A DNA stretch of 64,000 bases from Begonia masoniana (taxonomy: Eukaryota; Streptophyta; Magnoliopsida; Cucurbitales; Begoniaceae). The DNA lies in contig CM039503.1 of the NCBI GenBank assembly GCA_022432975.1, positions 49,145,259 to 49,209,258 of the forward strand. Direction: 5' to 3'. Within the stretch, counting starts at the first letter, position 1; each line of letters opens with the position of its first letter. A program made the position numbers and the translations under genes. Under the pieces are notes generated by a model. The model saw nothing but the letters and a program-made list of their open reading frames with translations, searched no databases and was not told the DNA's origin. This document shows positions 60,501 to 64,000 of this stretch, in pieces.

Positions 60501-61620
60501 TCTCCCCGCAATCAGAACGGTTTGGGAAGGACTTTGAGTTTGGTTCTAAGCTCCTTAAAACCTGTTAGACAGCAGCGGTTTTGTGAGGCAATCGACAAGT
60601 TGGTCGGCAGAAGTGGCATAGGCAAACCGTAAAGACCCACTCTTGATCTTTTCCCAAATAAAGTGTTGGTCAATTTCGACGTGCTTGGAACGAGCATGAA
60701 GAATGCATACTAATGTTGTCACAGTACATAATAGGAGACGAATGTAGAGAGAGACGCAGCTCGGTTAGCAAGGATTGTATCCATAAAATTTGGACAGCAC
60801 CGTTTGCTAGGGCATGGTATTCAGACTCAGTGCTGGAGCATGAGACAACTCTATGTTTCGATGACGACCGGGAAATTAAATTATGCCCGAAGAATACACA
60901 ATAGCCGCTGGTGCTTCGACGATCATCCGGGCACGAAGCCCAGTCGACATCGGTGTAGTAGAATAGATTATGATCAGAGTTGTGTTGAAGAAATAGGCCT
61001 AAGTGAGCAGTGCCTTTTAAATACCGCAGAACGCGCTTGACCGATTGCATGTGTAGGTCGGTTGGAGAATGCATGAATTGACAAAGTTTGTTGACAACAA
61101 ATGATATGTCCGGTCTTGTTATTGTGCAGTACTGAAGAGCGCCAAGAATGCTTCTGTATTTCGTGAAATCAGATAGTGGTTTTCAAGCATGTACAAAGAG
61201 AGGTAGAAGAGCAAGTGGGGTAGAATGAGGTTTAGAATCAATCATACCTGTTTTAACTAGTAAATCCCGAATGTATTTGGTTTGACTCAAATGAATACCA
61301 GTGGAATGCTTGTGAACCTCAACTCCCAAAAAAAAAATGCAAGTCAACAAGGTCCTTGATAGCAAACAGTTGAGAGAGATGCTGAATCAATTCAGAGACC
61401 AGAGTTGAAGATGATCCTGTCACAATAATGTCATCCACGTATACTAAAACAACCAGAATATGAGAGACAGTGTGATAGGTAAACATGGAAGTATCTGCCT
61501 TAGAAGCCGTAAAACCACATTAGAGAAGAGCCATACTTAACTTGAGGAACCAGGCACGGGGTGACTGTTTTAGGCCATAGAGAGAGCGATAAAGTTTACA
61601 CACATAATCAGGATGAATAG
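60501..61620 (-). pseudogene. Ty1/copia reverse transcriptase and RNase H remnant
   Basis: Minus-strand order from 61615 down: [16 protein letters not shown], then ADTSMFTYHT, the catalytic YVDD within LVVLVYVDDIIVTGS, a LGVEVHKHSTGIHLSQTKYI segment, LQYCTITRPDI, RVLRYLKGTAHLGLF, the RNase H region (YTDVDWASCPDDRRSTSGYC, SSTESEYHAL) and a tail with ARSKHVEIDQHFIW-like and ADQLVDCLTKPL-like pieces. Defects are a stop near 61521, a frameshift at an A-run near 61330, and a ~30 bp loss with frameshift near 60700. Upstream domains (gag, protease, integrase) are absent because the gypsy LTR begins at 61621. Confidence 0.88.
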
Positions 61621-63694
61621 TGTAACACCGAGAAATTTTGTACATTTTGTCCTAGTAAATAAATGAGGAATTACATTAAATGATTGATGAAAATAATAAA
61701 GGAAGAGATGAAAATAGGTAGAAGATATTTAAAGTTATGGTTTCAATAAAAAGAAGTTTATTGATTTGGAAGAAAAATGAAAGGAAAGTAAAAGAGAAAA
61801 TGAAGAACAAAAAGGGGCAATTGATTTAAAGTTGAAAAGTAAAAAATTTAAAAGTAAAATTTTAGTGCAATGAGAAGCAATTCACGTGAGAGAGGAGGAA
61901 GAAAATGAAGAGTGCAAACTACATGTAGTGTGACCAAACTACATGAAGAAAAGGTGAGGAGAAAAGGATAATTTGATAAAGTTAAAAGTTAACTTTTAAA
62001 AAGGGTTTAAACCCTTCTTCTTCCCACGATTCCCCTCTGCATTTCTCCATTTCTAGCCCTCTCTCCCACGCCATAGCTCTGATTTGGTGAAGATTCAAGG
62101 TGAGTTTGAGTTTTGGGTTTAATGTTACCCAATTTTGGTGTTTATGAGTGATAAACTAGCGTTTGTTGAGGGTTTAGTGGAATGAGTTTTCTCCAAAAGC
62201 CCTAATCTACGAATTTTTCCTCCAAAATAGGTTGTTTGCTTAGTTGAATGTGTTTAAATGACACTTTAAGGATTAGTATTAGATTATATGAACAATTGGT
62301 GCATTAGTTTACGAAAGGGAGAAATCGATTTTTGAAAGTGTAAAAAAAAAAAAACAGAGCAGCTCTTTTGGAATTCTGCTCTATATTCTGAATTTTATTT
62401 TCTGTATGATTTGCACCATTAGAAAGAGGACTCATAGAGGAGTTCATAGAACTTGGAATCACTCAATTCCGAGTTATATCGAGAAAGTTATGAGCGTTCG
62501 AAGTTGGACGAAAAATTTCAGTGTGAAAATCCGAAAATTTACTTGTGTGTGTTAAATGTTTAATTTTGATTTATTGTTAGGATATTTTCGATTAGCAAAA
62601 GAAAAGTTGAGGACTTTCATGCTAAATCGCAAGATAAGTCCACGTGATTTGCTTGGCCGATTCGGTCTACACCACATTAAACCGTCGTTATTAAGGATAT
62701 TGATGATTTTATTGCTTTAGCGTAAGTTGGATAGGTAGTTAGGATGTTTATGATTATAGAATGTCTTTTCTAAGTTTTATGTATTGTTTTTATATTTTCT
62801 TTATGTTTAATGTATCATACCTGCCCATGCATCATATTTTCTGAAAAAGCATGAAAATGAAATTTTGCATACATTTTCATGAAAAGAAATGACTAATGAA
62901 AATATATGAATGCATGTAATCCCGATTATGTCGGGGTGGGGTTCAGACATGGCTGTCCTGAGAGGAGGAGTATGTTTTCCTCCCAGTAGATGGAAAGGGC
63001 TATCTAACCGTGAGATGTGCCCTCTCCATCTGGTGAGAGTAAACCTCCGGTGACACCTCTCGTTATGTAACTAAAGAATGAAAATGAATGCATGATTTTA
63101 TAACTGCATATGCATAGCATGCATTCTCATTTACGTTGATTTAATGAGCCTTTAGTTCATAGATGTCTCTGTGGTGTAGATGACATAGAAGATCAAGATG
63201 AGAATTTAGTAGCTCGACCTGACGAGTGACGCGGTTGATGGAGGATGACGCTGGTGGTGTGCTTGGGACTATCGGAGCGAAACTCGACCCGTAGGTGATG
63301 TATTGGTATTTTGAGGTGATGTGTTGGTATTTTGGGGTGATGTATGAGTATTTTGGGTATGTATAGACTTTTGGGTGGTGATTAGGCATATAGATGTAAG
63401 TTAGAAACTTGTAAAGTATTTTAAAACGTTTTTAATGTTTTGATAGAAATGTTAGGAATTTAGTGGAAAGTTTTATGTTTATACTTAATGGATAGTTTGG
63501 ACAGGTATTTTTGGTTTGATGATAAGTATATGGTTATGCGCCCAGTTTTATGCACGAATATTTTTTCGCTGCTAATGTTTAATATCTTAAATAATGTTGC
63601 TCGAGGAAAATGAATAAAGTTAAAGTCGAAAAGTAGAAAAAAAAAATTATACGATAAAAGAAAAGTCATGGGGCGACCCGCGAGGGTCGCCGCA
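61621..63694 (+). mobile_element. Ty3/gypsy 5' LTR, copy 3 (element continues past window)
   Basis: It begins TGTAACACCG at 61621 and ends GGGTCGCCGCA at 63694, 5 bp before a primer-binding site. Length 2074 bp. A leader ends in TTCAAG|GTGAGT (donor at 62100) and an acceptor-like GTGGTGTAG ends at 63179, the same plan as the LTRs at 5371 and 11441. The 5 bp before it (AATAG) are the predicted target duplication. The long LTR and start sequence fit a Tekay/Del-like chromovirus; that name is inferred, since pol lies outside the window. Confidence 0.8.
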
Positions 63695-63699
63695 AGTTA

Positions 63700-63712
63700 T
63701 GGTATTAGAGCA
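63700..63712 (+). other. Primer-binding site for initiator Met-tRNA
   Basis: TGGTATTAGAGCA differs by one base from the standard plant retrotransposon PBS TGGTATCAGAGC, and lies 5 bp past the LTR. It would prime minus-strand cDNA synthesis. Confidence 0.85.
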
Positions 63713-63781
63713 CCCATTTGAACATCGATCCTGTAGACTGCTCGATAGAACAAGCCACTACACGGTTATGCTTCCTCAACT

Positions 63782-64000
63782 GTAAGTGCGTTTATGAGTT
63801 TTTATATTTTCTTAGATTTATTTTGTTTATAATCTTGTATAGGATTCGAAATATGGACAGAGGCAGAAATGAAAGGGACAACATCATCGATCGACTGACT
63901 GATCTGCTCAATCGACAAGCTCAGCTGTTGAAAGATTTATGAACCGAGAGGATCAAAGGTACCAACAATTGGACATTCAAACGATCACGGTATTGAGAGG
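63782..64000 (+). pseudogene. Gypsy leader intron and gag start (cut by window end)
   Basis: GTAAGT at 63782 and TATAG ending at 63842 would delimit a 61 bp leader intron. The frame from the ATG at 63853 starts MDRGRNERDNIIDRLTDLLN and stops after 29 codons at 63940. A second frame (MNREDQRYQQLDIQTIT) opens at once and runs to the window edge. A single frameshift near 63938 would explain this. It looks like the N-terminus of a gag (charged, helical). The continuation is outside the window. Confidence 0.5.

Overview
The window reads as nuclear DNA of a flowering plant, most likely a dicot. It is AT-rich, has three intact intron-style plant genes, and is otherwise filled with plant transposon families (MULE, Ty3/gypsy, Ty1/copia, a TRIM-like element, a foldback MITE) and tandem arrays. 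I cannot name the species. Roughly a third of the bases are tandem repeats or homopolymers of near-perfect uniformity. Some of these may be assembly products.

Layout. 1-3046: two giant homopolymers around a short spacer. 3047-5370: mostly unassigned, with a ~376 bp tandem duplication and a possible broken exon. 5371-8247: a long LTR inside a decayed Ty3/gypsy integrase, cut off by a 1.9 kb CT array. 10200-13800: a T/A/T homopolymer sandwich, then a second, related LTR remnant with small internal duplications. 14171-22030: a 15-mer array, a Transposase_32-like gene remnant interrupted by a 14-mer array, poly-A, and a second Transposase_32-like remnant. 23105-36540: what looks like one large Mutator-like element. 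Its inverted arms are almost identical and each contains a 30-mer motif, a ~135 bp unique arm and a CT/GA array. Inside are a frameshifted MULE transposase, a 4.2 kb modular minisatellite and an opposite-strand Transposase_32-like remnant.

36541-60000 is the gene-bearing part: an atypical bHLH gene (39507-40151), prefoldin subunit 3 (47082-50071, six exons) and a WRKY48-type group IIc WRKY gene (57074-58231, three exons). A two-module minisatellite and a cluster of G-boxes and W-boxes lie upstream of the WRKY gene. A TRIM-like element with snRNA-promoter-like motifs and a foldback MITE lie between the genes.

60279-64000: a minus-strand Ty1/copia 3' end (RT, RNase H, LTR) interrupted at 61621 by a Ty3/gypsy element. 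That element's 5' LTR, primer-binding site and gag start run to the window end.

The three host genes are unrelated in function and form no pathway. The most unusual material is in the repeats: the MULE arms with asymmetric array growth, the rule-bound minisatellite, and LTRs that share an intron-like layout.
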